Assembly (NCBI GenBank): GCA_000231825.2
Contig: JH720297.1
Span: forward strand, 1,109,543-1,173,542
Length of the DNA stretch: 64,000 bases
Origin: Tetrahymena elliotti 4EA
Lineage: Eukaryota; Ciliophora; Oligohymenophorea; Hymenostomatida; Tetrahymenidae
Direction of reading: 5' to 3'
Numbering within the stretch: position 1 is the stretch's first letter; the number at the start of each line of letters is the position of its first letter. Below are positions 63,101 through 64,000 of this stretch, piece by piece. The notes under the pieces were generated by a model. That model did not search any database. It had not been told where the DNA came from and saw nothing but the letters and a program-made list of their open reading frames with translations. Both the position numbers and the translations under genes were made by a program.

Positions 63101-64000
63101 TTGCAGTATGATTCTCGACACAGCATTGATTCTAATTTGATGAAATTGCTTTAACCTACAAATAAATTTAATGATAATGGCACATCAATATTTGATAATA
63201 TTATTACTTAAACAGTTTTACAAAATTCGCCTAATCTTTACTAAGTAAATAATGCTAATTCTGTAAATAATTTTAGTAATTAGGTTTATGCAGTAACCTA
63301 ACAAGCCAATTAATAAACTGAGGATTAATTTTAGACAGAAGATTAAACTGATAAAAAATAACCTTCTATTGCTCACAAGTTACTTTAATAAATTGAAAAA
63401 TCAAATTTAGAATATTATTATGATGATTGTTCAATTTGTGATTTTTAGTATTACTATCCATATTGGAATCACCAATACGTTATTGAGCTTATTAATTCAA
63501 ATTATCTTGAAAATAAATCAAATGAGTTTTGTAAAGAAGACAACATCAAGAACAAATAATAATCACAAATAAAAGTTAATCCTAATTAATCAAAATAATC
63601 TTAGCTCTTATGTTCTTTTTATCTATATCAATCAAAAATTAAGAAAAATCTTAAAATAAATTAATCTAATTTAAAATCAGTGTTTGAGTAGAATATTGTG
63701 AATGGTGGTTAATCGATATTGGTCAATTACAATGATATATCTAACATTCCTCTTTAATCTAATTTTTTTAACATGTCTTTTGAGATGGGAAATCATTCAT
63801 AAAATTTGTAATCTGTAAATAGAGAGAATCCTTAACCTTTAGCTATTATCAAGAATGTTTAGTAGCACAGATAAAACTAACCATCAAGTTTTCAACAAAA
63901 CTATATGAATATTAAAAATTAAAATATTGAATAATAGTAAATGATTAGGAAATAATAGAATTCTCAATCTAATAATGTATAAAAAATTTACAATCCTTTA
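60173..64000 (+). CDS. Cyclic-nucleotide-domain cation channel with zinc knuckle, 3' partial
   Basis: ATG at 60173; exon 60173-61496, a 309-bp GT..AG intron 61497-61805, then an open frame to the window edge (1173 residues visible). The intron phase completes a Glu codon and joins the C-linker (APPLRQQLLFESH) to the nucleotide-domain start (LRVDPGEIIYRD). Residues about 100-270 are S1-S4-like segments (ITWDILITLVNYLILFELCL; VFFIKLLRLLNMINSLEDRI). The pore region is YLHSLFFVLTTLIPFGYDGY at about 290-308, followed by an S6-like helix. The usual TxGYGD filter is replaced by a P-F-G-Y-D order (G304-Y305-D306). The domain at about 443-545 keeps NNFYIVQKGELDV but lacks the phosphate-binding FGE...R-T/S-A motif (LGFSLFFYPYSGRVLRAKA instead). 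A CCHC knuckle (CYFCGDDSHLIRNC, C581-C594) follows, then a very long Gln/Ser/Asn-rich tail. Plasma or ciliary membrane is likely; ion selectivity is uncertain. Confidence 0.88.

Noticed and set aside
1..64000. Chromosome breakage sequence (TAAACCAACCTCTTT) or telomeric C4A2/G4T2 repeats
   Set aside because: None was seen on either strand. The HSP90 3' end has CAATCAACCTCTTCC, which resembles it slightly but is coding (EEVD) and lacks the invariant core.

Overview
The window reads as nuclear DNA of a ciliate very close to, or identical with, Tetrahymena thermophila. The evidence is AT richness near 80 percent in non-coding DNA, TAA and TAG used in frame where glutamine is expected with TGA as the only stop (clearest in a conserved HSP90 gene, where at least five in-frame TAA codons fall at Gln-compatible sites), short AT-rich GT..AG introns, and typical ciliate families (Cys-rich multi-pass membrane proteins, ciliate-type cyclic-nucleotide-domain channels). 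Reading with the standard code hides nearly all the genes. No telomere repeat, rRNA, tRNA or CRISPR was seen. A long, sparsely coding middle with many repeats, a near-perfect palindrome and a decayed transposon-like unit would fit germline (micronuclear) DNA or a repeat-rich somatic chromosome; sequence alone does not settle which.

Layout. 1-3800 (+): 3' part of a Cys-rich (furin-like repeat) multi-pass membrane protein gene with seven introns. 5099-48920 (+): an array of one lineage-specific gene family of unknown function, with ten apparently intact members (158-215 aa) and three broken ones, all on the same strand. Each has a variable Gln/Asn/Lys-rich N-terminus and a conserved C-terminal domain of about 115 residues centred on YGKGFEYFLTF. 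Flanking non-coding DNA is shared between members, so the array grew by segmental duplication; at least three subfamilies are visible. Inside the array lie a 141-bp palindromic element (7253-7393), a pair of inverted G-rich motifs bracketing 2.2 kb (31819/34020), tandem duplications, and a 4-kb GC-richer decayed coding unit (35593-39880) whose reading frames carry frameshifts and many TGA codons at places where tryptophan would fit.

51105-53329 (-): cytosolic HSP90 ending in MEEVD, with heat-shock elements about 150 bp upstream. 56292-59104 (-): a six-exon multi-pass membrane protein gene (633 aa), divergent from 60173->64000 (+), a cyclic-nucleotide-domain cation channel with an unusual pore signature and a CCHC zinc knuckle, truncated by the window end.

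The right third (51-64 kb) is ordinary single-copy gene territory. The left and middle (4-50 kb) are accessory-like and hold most of what is unexplained. The family genes look functional: paralogues differ largely by synonymous third-position changes in the conserved domain, and most copies keep an open frame ending in TGA.
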